DNA from: Planctomycetota bacterium
GTDB lineage: Bacteria; Planctomycetota; SZUA-567
Direction: 5' to 3'
DNA: 8,419 nucleotides
NCBI GenBank assembly: GCA_031278535.1
Contig: JAITKH010000032.1
Span: 1 to 8,419 of the forward strand
In this document: positions 1 to 7,834 of the stretch, one piece after another
How the letters are laid out: the number at the start of each line of letters is the position of its first letter
Position numbering within the stretch: the first letter of the stretch is position 1
Program-made: the position numbers and the translations under genes
The notes under the pieces: model-generated
The model's input: only the letters and a program-made list of their open reading frames with translations
Told to the model about the DNA's origin: nothing
The model's database searches: none

Positions 1-38
1 ACGTATCGGCATGGCGAGGGACGGAGCGAAAACAAAAA

Positions 39-160
39 CGTCATTCCCGCGACCGCGGGAATCCAGAGGAGACTTCAAGAGGGGAACGGCTGCGGTTTGC
101 CGGCTGCGTTGCATCGTTCTCGGCTGTTCGTTCCCGTTCCTCTGCGGGGATGACGAATGG
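39..160. repeat. REP-pair (REPIN/MITE-like) palindromic element
   Basis: The left half contains ATTCCCGC (43-50) and GCGGGAAT (55-62), a perfect 8-bp stem with a 4-base loop, within the motif CGTCATTCCCGCG...CGGGAATCCAG. The right half (131-150) has a looser stem, TTCCCG with CGGGGA, ending in GCGGGGATGACG. The outer ends CGTCATTCCCGC and GCGGGGATGACG are inverted copies with one mismatch, so this is two REP palindromes facing each other. Such elements are dispersed intergenic repeats in many Gram-negative genomes, often mobilised in trans by RAYT transposases. No transposase is present here. A degenerate second copy sits at 7563-7630. Confidence 0.65.
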
Positions 161-244
161 GGTGTAAGACGACACCTGTCCGGCTTCCTGAAAAACGGTG
201 AGATCATGATCAATTTTTATCGAACGAAAGCAAAGGAAAATAGT

Positions 245-271
245 ATAACATAAATATTTTCAAAATGTTAT
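245..271. repeat. AT-rich inverted repeat
   Basis: ATAACAT (245-251) and ATGTTAT (265-271) form a perfect 7-bp inverted repeat around a 13-base A/T-rich centre. This is the most AT-rich part of the left flank, in contrast to the G+C-rich genes. It could be an operator for a gene beyond the left edge, a weak hairpin, or chance in AT-rich DNA. No adjacent start codon in the window tells which. Confidence 0.3.
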
Positions 272-285
272 GAATTCAGACGCCG

Positions 286-317
286 AAAAATTCCCGCCCA
301 ACTGTCGAAGATGGGCG
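286..317 (-). terminator. Possible terminator after the TPR gene
   Basis: On the minus strand CGCCCA (317-312) and TGGGCG (300-295) form a 6-bp stem with an 11-base loop, followed four bases later by TTTTT (290-286). It lies about 85 bases past the TPR stop codon, where a transcript end would be expected. The stem is short, the loop is large and the T-run is not immediately adjacent, so this is only a candidate. Confidence 0.3.
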
Positions 318-400
318 TGATTTCGCTCCGGGGGAATTGTTTTCACGATTCCACCCCGCGACGAGTATATCGCGGACGCATTTCAAACCTTCTGATCGTT

Positions 401-3400
401 TTACCTGCCCCCGGCAGTCAGCCAGCCTTTCTGCGACTTCCAGGTGCGTTCCCATAGTTGGGCGGCAAAGGCGAGATCGCGCTGGACCTCGCCATCGTTC
501 GGCGCCCATTGCAGGGCTTCCTTGAGGCGGGCCACAGCCAGATCATAGCGTTGGCGACGAACCAGTATGGTTGCCTCCAGCCGGTAGGCCCAAACATGGT
601 AGGGGAACTGCTTGACAGTCTTGCGAAGTACCTGCTCGGCTTCATCGTAGCGGTAGATCTCCATGAGCATCTGGGCATAGTCGCAAGCCACGTCCGGACT
701 CTCGATGGTGTCCTCGACCGTGTTCTGGAGGAGTCGCATCGCCTCCCGCTCCCTCCCAAGCCGGCGCAGCGACACCGCTCTGGCCGCCACCACGTCTTTC
801 GGAATATCCCCGTTCTTGTCCGGTTCGGTAAGCTCCACCACCCTGGCGTACTCGCTTCTTCCGCTTCCATATGAAGCGCGGGAAAAGGAACTGTCGCTTG
901 CGACCGTCGCGCTGGCGTCGGAACGGTAATTCGCGAGTTCGAGCCATCCCCAGGGATCGTCCGGCGTCGCTTCGACATACGCCTGCAAATGTTTGATTGC
1001 CCCGGCAAGGTTTCCGTCGCGGCGCTGGAGGCGGGCCGCCCCCATGGCCCCCCGCTTGTTCGCCGGAGCCTTCTCAAGCGAAAGCCGGTAAAAACGTCTG
1101 GCTTGCGGCACGGAACGGGTTTCGTCGTAGGAGTCGGCTATGGCGGCCAGCGCATCGCCGGTCAGTTTGGTCTCAATCCCCGGAGAATGCTGGCGGGCCC
1201 GTTCGAAGGTTGCGATCACCACGCCCGGCCGGTTGTTGTCGGCATGGATGGATATTTCCCGACTGAAAATCTCCCCGGAATCGGGGAATTTTTCCTCGGC
1301 CTCGCGCATTATCCGGATGGCTCCGTCAAAATCGCTGTTCCACATGTGCCGATCGATGGCGTCCAGCCATTCCGGCTCCCCGCCCAGTCGCGCCCTTTTT
1401 TCCGCCAGTTCATACTGGCGGTCGAACTCCCCAAGAACGCTATAGGCGTCGGCCAGCTGTATGAGCGAGGTCAAATCCTCCGGATCGCCGGTCCAATCCG
1501 TCGCCTCGATCCATCCCAGGACTTCGCGCAGTTTGTCCTTTTCGTTCACTTCCGACAGCACATAGGCTGCCCGCATCATGGTGTTGCGATCTTTCCCCCG
1601 GCAGGCGGCCAGGGCCTCGGCCAGGGCGCCGTTTCTCAGGTCATCCGGCATGAAACCGGCTTTCTCCTGTTCGGACACGGCGGCGGCAAGAAATGCTTCC
1701 GCCAGGGAAGCGTGCATTTCCGGCGTGGCGTAGTCGCCGGACCGGGACAAAAAATCCCTGGCCTTGGTGAAATCATTCATTTCCAGAACCCGCCAGACCA
1801 AAGTGGCGGCCAGCTCCGGGTCCCAGCGTTTTCGCAAACGCTCCTCGGCAAATTTGAAGGCGAAATCCAGGCGCTCAGCCCGGGCCGGGCTGTCTTCCGG
1901 CGTCTCCTCGGCCAATTCGAGCAGCTGTCCGGCCAACTGCAACTCGATATCCAAACCTGTCGCCCCCACATCAATAACATGCGTCAGATACTTCCATGCC
2001 TCATCGGAATCCTTCTTTCCCGCAGCTGCCCGGGCGATCCCGAGCCAGGCGTTTATGTCGTCCGGCCTCCGATCAACCGACCGTTTCCAGAAAGCGAAAG
2101 CCTCGTTCCAATCCCCTTTCCTTTCGAGCAAATCCGCTTCCATGTTGATGTTTTCCGCATCGGTATCGGGAAACAGGAGCACGTTCGCCCTGTAAATCTC
2201 CTCGGCCCGCTTCAACCATTGGTCGGCCAAATCAGGATCCGACGAACGGTGAAAATCGCTCAGGGTAAAGCAGACATAGACGCTATCCCGAACCTCTTCG
2301 GGGACACGTTCCTCCTTGAGAGAGTTCAAGCGATTGAGAACGCTTTCCACCGTCGCGTCATCCCCCCTGGCGGCAGCCGACCTGGCCATTCCCAGCCAAC
2401 TTGAAGAGTCATCGGGAAATTGCCTGGTCAACCTGACCCACAATTGGGTCGCCTCCTCGGCCCGACCCTGGCGATCTCGCAAATCCGCCAGCAGCGACAA
2501 GAACCAGCGGTTTCCGCCTAACGCGCTTGCTTCCAGGCCGGCCGCCAGCCTGTCTGCCTGCTCAAGGCGTACAGCCTGGGCCTGTCCGCCCTCGCCGCCG
2601 GTACCGGCCAGATACAGGATAGACTCGAAAAGGCCAAAGGCGTCGATGAAGTCGTCCGGTTGCAGTCGGGACAGAGCCTGATCGACTGCCGCCGCCGCCT
2701 CCGAAACATTGTTCTCGCGAACGGCGGCCCTTGACAATCCGACCATTTTCTGAACCGACTCGGGATTTTCGCGCAATTCGGCCCGCCATTGGTCGATTGT
2801 CTTGGTTTCGTTTTCGAGCATCGCGTAGACAATGCCGTCCAGGCCGATCTCGACATCGAAAGGATTGTCCGCCGATTTCAGCCTTTCGAGCAAGTCGGGC
2901 ACGGCCGCGAAATCGCCGGTACGGTAGGCCATATTCACGCCCATGACGATAATGTCGGCGGTGGCGCCAGGGTCGCTTATGAATTCGTCAAAATACGACG
3001 ACACCAGATCAAGGCGATCCTTCAGGAATCCCAGTCGCAGGGCCGTCATGCGGTTCATCCGATCGGCAGCCGGATCGCCGGCCGACATTCCGGCCAGCCT
3101 GAGCGCCAAATCCAGGTTTTCCTTGAATTCAGCCGATTCCCTTAAATACTCGAACGCAAAATTGACGGTACCCTGCGGCAACGGTTCGTCTCTCTTTTCC
3201 GCAAGCAGACGGAGGAGTGCCTCGTCCCCTTTGTCGTATTCTCCGTTCCGATAGAGAATAACGGCGTGTTCGAATTGCCGGAACACTGCCAATTCGACGA
3301 ACCTGGACATTTTATCCAGGGTTTTCACGGCGCCGGCAATGTCCTGGTTGGACATTTGCAGCTCATACAATGTCTGATAGTGATCGGGCGTTGCCAGATC

Positions 3401-4054
3401 GAGTTTTTCCAGCATGTCGACGGCGCGGGTAGTTTCGTCGACGTCGAGTTCCCAGGCGCGGTTGGTGAAATACCGTTTCCAGGCTTCGCCGTTTTCCGGA
3501 TCAAGTTCGAAAACGCGCCGCAGCGCCTCATATTCCCCGTCCGGGTTGTCGCTGTCCGCCCGCCACCGGGCGATGGAGAGCCAGGTCTGCGGATTGTCGA
3601 GATAATCCTTTTCCGTTTCCAGCAACGTCTGTTCCGCCATCCTGAGATCGCCGACCTTGTCGTAATACGCCACAACCTGGAGCATGAAGACGCGATCACG
3701 GTATTTCTCCGGCAAGACGGCCAGTGCCTCGTCCAACTGATTGTCGTTTATCAGGATTATGGCCAGGCGGTACTGGATGGCGGGGTCGTTGGGACGCCGT
3801 TGATTCGCCATCTCCAGCATTTTTTTTTCGTTTCCGATGTCATTGAACGTGAGGTATATGTCCGCCAGTTCAAGGCAGGCTTCCGCATCGCCGGGATCGC
3901 TTTCGATGCGCTGGTACAACAGCCGCATGAGCCGTTGGGGATCGTCGCCTTCCCGGCTCATCTCGATCAGGGTGTCGCTGGTGGGAATGGAAATGTAGAT
4001 AATTCCCAAAATCACCAGCGAGAACATGACAATGTGTTTCCAGTTAATTTTCAA
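401..4054 (-). CDS. Membrane-anchored TPR scaffold protein, PelB-like TPR region
   Basis: Seen: about 1217 residues. One N-terminal hydrophobic segment (about residues 7-23, within KINWKHIVMFSLVILGIIY) is followed by degenerate TPR helices to the end. Typical TPR signatures include an acidic run ending in DPENGEAW, WLGIARAAA, and a C-terminal unit with ALQWAPNDGEV. The anchor should place the repeats in the periplasm. Known: PelB (about 1190 residues) and PgaA carry a periplasmic TPR scaffold that binds the polysaccharide-modifying enzyme, plus a C-terminal outer-membrane barrel. This protein ends in TPRs, so the barrel is missing or encoded elsewhere. Start: TTG at 4054 gives an 11-base overlap with the upstream deacetylase gene and has GGGAA six bases upstream; the frame stays open to TTG/ATG at 4096/4093, which would put a polar stretch before the anchor. 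Partner role inferred from context; other TPR scaffolds are not excluded. Confidence 0.75.
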   Translation of the reverse strand: MKINWKHIVMFSLVILGIIYISIPTSDTLIEMSREGDDPQRLMRLLYQRIESDPGDAEACLELADIYLTFNDIGNEKKMLEMANQRRPNDPAIQYRLAIILINDNQLDEALAVLPEKYRDRVFMLQVVAYYDKVGDLRMAEQTLLETEKDYLDNPQTWLSIARWRADSDNPDGEYEALRRVFELDPENGEAWKRYFTNRAWELDVDETTRAVDMLEKLDLATPDHYQTLYELQMSNQDIAGAVKTLDKMSRFVELAVFRQFEHAVILYRNGEYDKGDEALLRLLAEKRDEPLPQGTVNFAFEYLRESAEFKENLDLALRLAGMSAGDPAADRMNRMTALRLGFLKDRLDLVSSYFDEFISDPGATADIIVMGVNMAYRTGDFAAVPDLLERLKSADNPFDVEIGLDGIVYAMLENETKTIDQWRAELRENPESVQKMVGLSRAAVRENNVSEAAAAVDQALSRLQPDDFIDAFGLFESILYLAGTGGEGGQAQAVRLEQADRLAAGLEASALGGNRWFLSLLADLRDRQGRAEEATQLWVRLTRQFPDDSSSWLGMARSAAARGDDATVESVLNRLNSLKEERVPEEVRDSVYVCFTLSDFHRSSDPDLADQWLKRAEEIYRANVLLFPDTDAENINMEADLLERKGDWNEAFAFWKRSVDRRPDDINAWLGIARAAAGKKDSDEAWKYLTHVIDVGATGLDIELQLAGQLLELAEETPEDSPARAERLDFAFKFAEERLRKRWDPELAATLVWRVLEMNDFTKARDFLSRSGDYATPEMHASLAEAFLAAAVSEQEKAGFMPDDLRNGALAEALAACRGKDRNTMMRAAYVLSEVNEKDKLREVLGWIEATDWTGDPEDLTSLIQLADAYSVLGEFDRQYELAEKRARLGGEPEWLDAIDRHMWNSDFDGAIRIMREAEEKFPDSGEIFSREISIHADNNRPGVVIATFERARQHSPGIETKLTGDALAAIADSYDETRSVPQARRFYRLSLEKAPANKRGAMGAARLQRRDGNLAGAIKHLQAYVEATPDDPWGWLELANYRSDASATVASDSSFSRASYGSGRSEYARVVELTEPDKNGDIPKDVVAARAVSLRRLGREREAMRLLQNTVEDTIESPDVACDYAQMLMEIYRYDEAEQVLRKTVKQFPYHVWAYRLEATILVRRQRYDLAVARLKEALQWAPNDGEVQRDLAFAAQLWERTWKSQKGWLTAGGR

Positions 4055-6230
4055 GGCGTATTCCCATCCATTCTCCGGATCCGCCGGGCACATCAATGCG
4101 TATGCGCCCGTCCGCCAGCCTTTTGGACGCGCTCCGGATCGGCTCTCCGCCCGGAAACGTCACGGAACCGCGCCAATTTCCAGCCGGAGCCCACAGCTCG
4201 ACGAATCCCCCGGACCACGAGCGGCACTCGGCCTGCCAATAATCGTCGCCCTTCTCAACATTCCGGACCAAGCCTGTGGCTCGGGCCAGGCACGGTTCCG
4301 CCGGCATTTCCCCGGTCAGCCGGATTTCCGCCCTTTCCCCCGGGAGCAAGGAAACATACAGGGAACCGTTATGGCGAACAAAACCGGCGACATTCACGCT
4401 GGCGTCCATATCCACCAGCCCTTCCTCCAGGTCGAATCTGACCGTGCGGCAGCTTTTGTAATCTTCGATCCACCAGCCGCCATCCGCGGTACGGCCAATC
4501 CGCGCATCCATGAAATCATTGACCGCGCGCGTGTATTCCCGGGTGGTGATCCAGCATAATTCCTGCTTTTTCGCCCACTCGTAGACGTTTTGAATCGCCT
4601 TCCAGCCGGCAAAGGCTACGGCCGGGAACACATGATAGTAAATATTCACCGGCAGCAGCCGGATGGGGCTTTCCGATTTTTCGAAGGTAAAAATGACATT
4701 GTTGAAGGCTCCCTTGAAACCGGTCCAGTGATCGGTGTAGATGTTCTCGTTGCAGGCGGAAGCGTACACCTGCCGGTATTCGCCTTTTTGGATATAGAGA
4801 GAACAAATGTAATATATGCTGTTATAATGGGGATCATACATCGGATCGCCGCCGTTGATGTTGTCCAGGCCCATCTCCTTCAAAATGGCCAGCGCCTCGA
4901 CGGGAGGCTTGCAATCGCCCGACCATTGATAAACTTCCACCGGCTTGTCGGGGGGAAGAACGTGCCGGTTGAGGTACTCGACAGCCCCCCGTATCTCCAT
5001 TTCGTAAGTGGGGTGGTATCCGGGAATGGCATAGCCGCAATACAGGTTATACCAGTCCAGGGGATGGGTATACGCATGGCATCCGGCCTGAATATAGGGA
5101 AGCCCGAAGATTTCCGCCGCATACTCCCGCAACCTGTTCGCCACCTCCCGATGCGGCGGAAGGTACGCGGGACGCGGCTTGTCCCACGCCTCCTCGACCG
5201 GCGTATCGGGGTCGGCGAAACGCAGATCGAGATCGGGATCGTATTCAGCGGATATGGGAGCGACGGTGACCGGGAAATCGTATTTTTTCCATACCTCGTT
5301 CAGCAAGACGTCGATGGCGAAACGGCTGGGGCCGGGTACGTCGGGCTCGGTCATATTGTAGGGGCCGTCGACATCGACATGGGAGTAGGCGCCGCGCATC
5401 CCCGAATAGGTGGTCACGTCGGGAGCGGGCATTTCCCGGCAGTCCAGGACCTCGCGAAGCATGATCCAGGGATTGAGGTTCCAGGACATTCTGAACCCCC
5501 CTCCCATGACGTCGAACGAATGGTAGATCATGTTGTCCGAGAGGGACCAGAAGCCCGCGTCGGACATGACCACGCTGACAACATGCACATCCGGATCGTC
5601 AATGCTTTCAATCCGCTGCCAGACATCCGCTCCTTCCCTGGCGCGGAACAGGGCAAAGACGGCGTCTTCCCGGAATCGCCTGGTTTCATAGAAGAATTTC
5701 TCCGGCTCCAGATAATTCACTCGTACCCTGTCGAACTGCAACTTCCGATCCTTCGGGGCATTCTCGATGCCCAGGCGGGCATGAATTTCTTCCAGCAGCT
5801 TTTCTCCATGCGCTTTGCCGTCCGGGCCGATCGGAGCGTCGAGACCGGTGGGGAGAATCAGCTTGACGCCGGCGTCCACGGCATCGAGAACCCAGGGGAG
5901 AAAGTTTTCCGCCTCATTCATTTGGTAGGAATACAACCATATCACTATGGCCCGATAGGGACGGAAGTCGGGAAGCGGCAGGTCGGGATCGGCGTAATCC
6001 ACCATGAAGCCAAGATGGTTCAGCGGTTTTTGCAATATGGTGTGCATCGCGGAATCGCTGATGTCGCCGTATTCGAGTTCGCGGAAATCCAGTATGGCGA
6101 GAACCCGCCGCGACACTTCGCCGTCGCGGAGAAACCATTCCTCGGTTTCCCCGCGCGCGGACAACGGAACGCCCAAGACCATGAGAACAATCAGCGCAAT
6201 ACCGGAACGGCGGCGCCTTGGCTCGGCCAT
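4044..6230 (-). CDS. Exported PelA-like polysaccharide deacetylase (no glycoside hydrolase domain)
   Basis: Seen: 728 residues. The signal peptide has an RRRR n-region, hydrophobic residues 10-23 and likely cleavage near ARG/ETEEW. Residues about 40-155 form an alpha/beta domain containing LQKPLNHLGF, which resembles the middle domain of PelA. Residues about 275-545 look like the deacetylase: HVDVDG (284-289) as aspartate motif, HAYTH (385-389) as HxxxH metal site, WSGDCKPP (436-443) and IYYHVFP (530-536). The rest is a probable beta-sandwich. Known: PelA combines a GH166 hydrolase with a CE18 deacetylase acting on the GalNAc-rich Pel polymer. The hydrolase part is absent, and the signal peptide leads directly into the middle domain. 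Inferred: periplasmic de-N-acetylation of an exported polysaccharide. The ATG at 6230 is preferred because of a strong GGGAGGA site; upstream codons to 6287 lie in a repeat. Its C-terminal 173 residues match the paralog at 7875 at about 70%. Confidence 0.7.
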   Translation of the reverse strand: MAEPRRRRSGIALIVLMVLGVPLSARGETEEWFLRDGEVSRRVLAILDFRELEYGDISDSAMHTILQKPLNHLGFMVDYADPDLPLPDFRPYRAIVIWLYSYQMNEAENFLPWVLDAVDAGVKLILPTGLDAPIGPDGKAHGEKLLEEIHARLGIENAPKDRKLQFDRVRVNYLEPEKFFYETRRFREDAVFALFRAREGADVWQRIESIDDPDVHVVSVVMSDAGFWSLSDNMIYHSFDVMGGGFRMSWNLNPWIMLREVLDCREMPAPDVTTYSGMRGAYSHVDVDGPYNMTEPDVPGPSRFAIDVLLNEVWKKYDFPVTVAPISAEYDPDLDLRFADPDTPVEEAWDKPRPAYLPPHREVANRLREYAAEIFGLPYIQAGCHAYTHPLDWYNLYCGYAIPGYHPTYEMEIRGAVEYLNRHVLPPDKPVEVYQWSGDCKPPVEALAILKEMGLDNINGGDPMYDPHYNSIYYICSLYIQKGEYRQVYASACNENIYTDHWTGFKGAFNNVIFTFEKSESPIRLLPVNIYYHVFPAVAFAGWKAIQNVYEWAKKQELCWITTREYTRAVNDFMDARIGRTADGGWWIEDYKSCRTVRFDLEEGLVDMDASVNVAGFVRHNGSLYVSLLPGERAEIRLTGEMPAEPCLARATGLVRNVEKGDDYWQAECRSWSGGFVELWAPAGNWRGSVTFPGGEPIRSASKRLADGRIRIDVPGGSGEWMGIRLEN
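4061..4065 (-). promoter_or_regulatory. Ribosome binding site supporting the TTG start of the TPR gene
   Basis: GGGAA lies six bases upstream of TTG 4054, with a further GGAG about 12 bases beyond it. Both lie inside the last codons of the deacetylase gene, which fits translational coupling. The alternative starts at 4096 and 4093 have only G-rich sequence without a clear site. Confidence 0.4.
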
Positions 6231-6276
6231 CGAGGCACACTCCTCCCTGCGGCGCATCGCCGCATTTCCGCAATCA
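6078..6276 (-). repeat. 199-bp direct repeat, copy 1 (5' end of the intact deacetylase gene)
   Basis: This block aligns without a gap to 7679-7877 (constant offset 1601); I count 157 of 199 positions identical. It covers the leader, ribosome binding site, signal peptide and first mature residues of the intact gene, up to the FRE codons near residue 51. Similarity stops abruptly at both ends: left of 6078 the gene continues with no match, and right of 6276 the methyltransferase side is unrelated. The 1402 bp between the copies hold the methyltransferase and a REP-like palindrome. Confidence 0.85.
6241..6247 (-). promoter_or_regulatory. Strong ribosome binding site of the deacetylase gene
   Basis: GGGAGGA stands ten bases before ATG 6230 and fixes that start against the longer frame beginning at 6287. 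The matching position in the duplicated block near 7842 reads GGAAGGA, so the site is largely kept in the remnant copy. Confidence 0.7.
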
Positions 6277-6318
6277 TGATCTTGCATATGTCAAGCAACC
6301 GGTTTTTCATCAATCTTG

Positions 6319-7515
6319 CTACTCAACATAATGATCTCCCATAAATTCCCTAAAATAATTTTTTATTGTGCCGTCAACATTTGAACAATTGTCAATGCCA
6401 TCGCCGCCCGCCCGTAAAAATGGATATTTATCCAGGCTTTTTGCAACAAACAAATCCTTTATTTCATTGAATTTTCCGTGATCCAGCATAATGTCGCAAT
6501 TGCCGAAATAATATGGGATATGTTTTATGTAATCCTTGAAGACATCGGCATAACAATAATAGTGAAACTTTTCCTTCGTCACCCTGATTGAATTGTACCT
6601 TTCCTCTTTCATGAACGTTTGGGAACGTTTCAAAGCGTTCACATCCCTCATGGTCCAGAACAGGGCCCTGGTATCGTCCGGCGACACGTGTTTCCGATTC
6701 GGATATTTTGTGGCGTAATCCCCCAGCCAATCATATTGGCCTATGGTAAAAATCTTGCCCTCCCGCGTCCTGAAACCATACTTCATGATATGGCCGTACG
6801 ACATTCCCAACCCCTCGTATTTATAGAGCGCAATGACTATGGGAAACTGGGTCATTTTGGAAGTCGCCGAAAAATATCCGCTTCCTATAACAATGCAATC
6901 AATCAATGTATAATTGCAGGTGAATGAATTCAATGCCCTGAAATTGGCATTCTTTATCAAATAGGAAAGCGGATGCAACACGCATATATAATCGGCCGCC
7001 AGTCTTGCGTACGACAAAAGAAACGAGATTCCCACATCTCTCTTCCGCAATGCGGGAGCAACGGCGAACGAATCCCGCTTCATTTTCTTTCTAACAAGGG
7101 AAGTCGTATCATTATAGGGCGGATTGCCAACCAGTATTATCTTTTCATCATCAAGATCGTAGTGGCTTCGATTGATCCCGCTCAAACTGTTATGGTGAAT
7201 AAATCGACAATCGGGGCGCCTTTTCCGGGCGATGCGAACGGCGGCTTCGTCTATGTCGGCCCCTATTGATCCAGGCTTTCGCAAAAAACTGCCGTAACCA
7301 CATGATGAATCTATAATAATATACTTTCCAAAATCGGGCACATTCTTTTCCAAAAGATCATAGACAATGTCGACAATATCATCGGGCGTATAAAAACTGC
7401 CGTAATTGACCGTATCTTCAAAATCCAGATGGTCCTGGTCAATCATGGCATTGGACGGCTGTTCATAAGCCGGTAACGTCCCCGATGTTTTGTTGTCCTT
7501 GCCTGTAACCGCCAC
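6319..7515 (-). CDS. N6-adenine DNA methyltransferase, apparently solitary
   Basis: Function: transfers methyl from S-adenosylmethionine to adenine N6 in a DNA target that cannot be read from sequence. Seen: 398 residues. FYTP (41-44) fits motif X, DSSCGYGSFL (69-78) the SAM-binding motif I, GADIDE (85-90) motif II, and NPPY (131-134) the catalytic motif IV typical of N6-adenine enzymes. LHPLSYLIKN followed by FR matches the later motif region, and the last part probably holds target recognition. No nuclease motif and no adjacent restriction gene are seen. Start: GTG at 7515 has GGGAG eight bases upstream; TTG 7545 is a longer alternative without a clear site. The gene is visibly richer in A/T, with A/T-ending codons, than both flanks, and lies between two copies of a duplicated block, suggesting horizontal acquisition. 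It ends 88 bases before the deacetylase start, so read-through is possible. Confidence 0.8.
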   Translation of the reverse strand: MAVTGKDNKTSGTLPAYEQPSNAMIDQDHLDFEDTVNYGSFYTPDDIVDIVYDLLEKNVPDFGKYIIIDSSCGYGSFLRKPGSIGADIDEAAVRIARKRRPDCRFIHHNSLSGINRSHYDLDDEKIILVGNPPYNDTTSLVRKKMKRDSFAVAPALRKRDVGISFLLSYARLAADYICVLHPLSYLIKNANFRALNSFTCNYTLIDCIVIGSGYFSATSKMTQFPIVIALYKYEGLGMSYGHIMKYGFRTREGKIFTIGQYDWLGDYATKYPNRKHVSPDDTRALFWTMRDVNALKRSQTFMKEERYNSIRVTKEKFHYYCYADVFKDYIKHIPYYFGNCDIMLDHGKFNEIKDLFVAKSLDKYPFLRAGGDGIDNCSNVDGTIKNYFREFMGDHYVE

Positions 7516-7562
7516 CGGCCGCTCTCCCTTCCTGTCCCTAAACAATAGATAATGACAACTTT

Positions 7563-7630
7563 CATTCCCGCCATGCCGCTTTCCCCGGGTTTTCCCGCAT
7601 GTTGGCGATACCCTCCCTCTTTGCGGGGAT
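7563..7630. repeat. Degenerate REP-pair palindrome upstream of the methyltransferase
   Basis: It starts with CATTCCCGC (7563-7571) and ends with GCGGGGAT (7623-7630), the same outward ends as the element at 42-152 but with a shorter, G+C-rich centre containing CCCCGGG. It lies between the gene remnant and the methyltransferase start, so it travels with or marks the inserted module. It could also influence methyltransferase transcription, since any promoter must lie in or next to it. Identity in the centre is low, so relationship to the first copy rests on the ends. Confidence 0.45.
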
Positions 7631-7675
7631 ACATGCCTCCTCTTCGGCTATTGTCGCGTTGACGATCACCAAAAA

Positions 7676-7834
7676 CTATTCGCGAAAATCCAGCGTGCCA
7701 AGAACCCGCCGCGACACCCCGTCGTCCCGGGGAAACCATTCCCCGGCCGTCCCGCCCGCGGGCGACAGAACGCTCAAGGCCATGTGAATAACCAGCGCAA
7801 TGCCGGAACGGCACAACCTTCCCCCGACTATCAA
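7676..7834 (-). pseudogene. Truncated 5' remnant of a PelA-like deacetylase gene
   Basis: The frame matches residues 1-51 of the intact deacetylase: shared SGIAL, EWF.RD, GVSRRVL/EVSRRVL and LDFRE. It then stops at TAG (7678-7676) exactly where similarity ends. The ATG of the intact gene is ATA here (7831-7829). The preceding codon is TTG (7834), six bases after AAGGAG, so a 52-residue peptide with a signal-peptide-like hydrophobic stretch (about residues 11-26) might still be made. No internal stop or frameshift interrupts the 52 codons. The catalytic domain is entirely lost, so the simplest view is a gene relic. It lies 40 bases after the stop of the upstream paralog. Confidence 0.7.

Larger units (their letters stand above)
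1..400. other. Non-coding region downstream of the TPR gene
   Basis: No open frame here looks like a real gene. The only forward frame of any size (11-253) runs through a palindromic repeat and AT-rich DNA, has no ribosome binding site and resembles no family I know. The stretch holds a REP-pair element (about 39-160), an AT-rich segment (about 200-275) with a 7-bp inverted repeat, and a weak terminator candidate after the TPR gene. The operon appears to end here. If a separate outer-membrane barrel gene existed immediately downstream it would have to begin left of the window. Confidence 0.6.

Noticed and set aside
11..253. Forward 80-codon frame at the left edge
   Set aside because: It is largely read through the REP-pair palindrome and AT-rich DNA; no homology pattern and no ribosome binding site.
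989..2404. Long forward open frame (471 codons) opposite the TPR gene
   Set aside because: It is antisense to a strongly TPR-patterned gene, has Pro/Gly/Arg/His-rich composition typical of reverse-strand shadows in G+C-rich DNA, and no family motif.
3266..4441. Forward open frame of 391 codons spanning the deacetylase/TPR gene junction
   Set aside because: Antisense to two well supported genes, with no recognisable domain and low-complexity Arg/Pro-rich end.
6266..6294. Perfect TTGACA (6294-6289, minus) between methyltransferase and deacetylase, suggesting a promoter
   Set aside because: No acceptable TATAAT-like hexamer follows at 16-19 bases; the sequence there is G+C-rich, so the match may be chance.
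4590..6344. Forward open frame of 584 codons opposite the deacetylase gene
   Set aside because: The length is striking, but it mirrors the codon pattern of the deacetylase, has no signal or domain, and begins without a ribosome binding site.
6319..7515. Type IIG fused restriction-methyltransferase
   Set aside because: At about 398 residues, with motif X already at residue 41, there is no room for an N-terminal nuclease domain and no PD-ExK-type pattern was seen.
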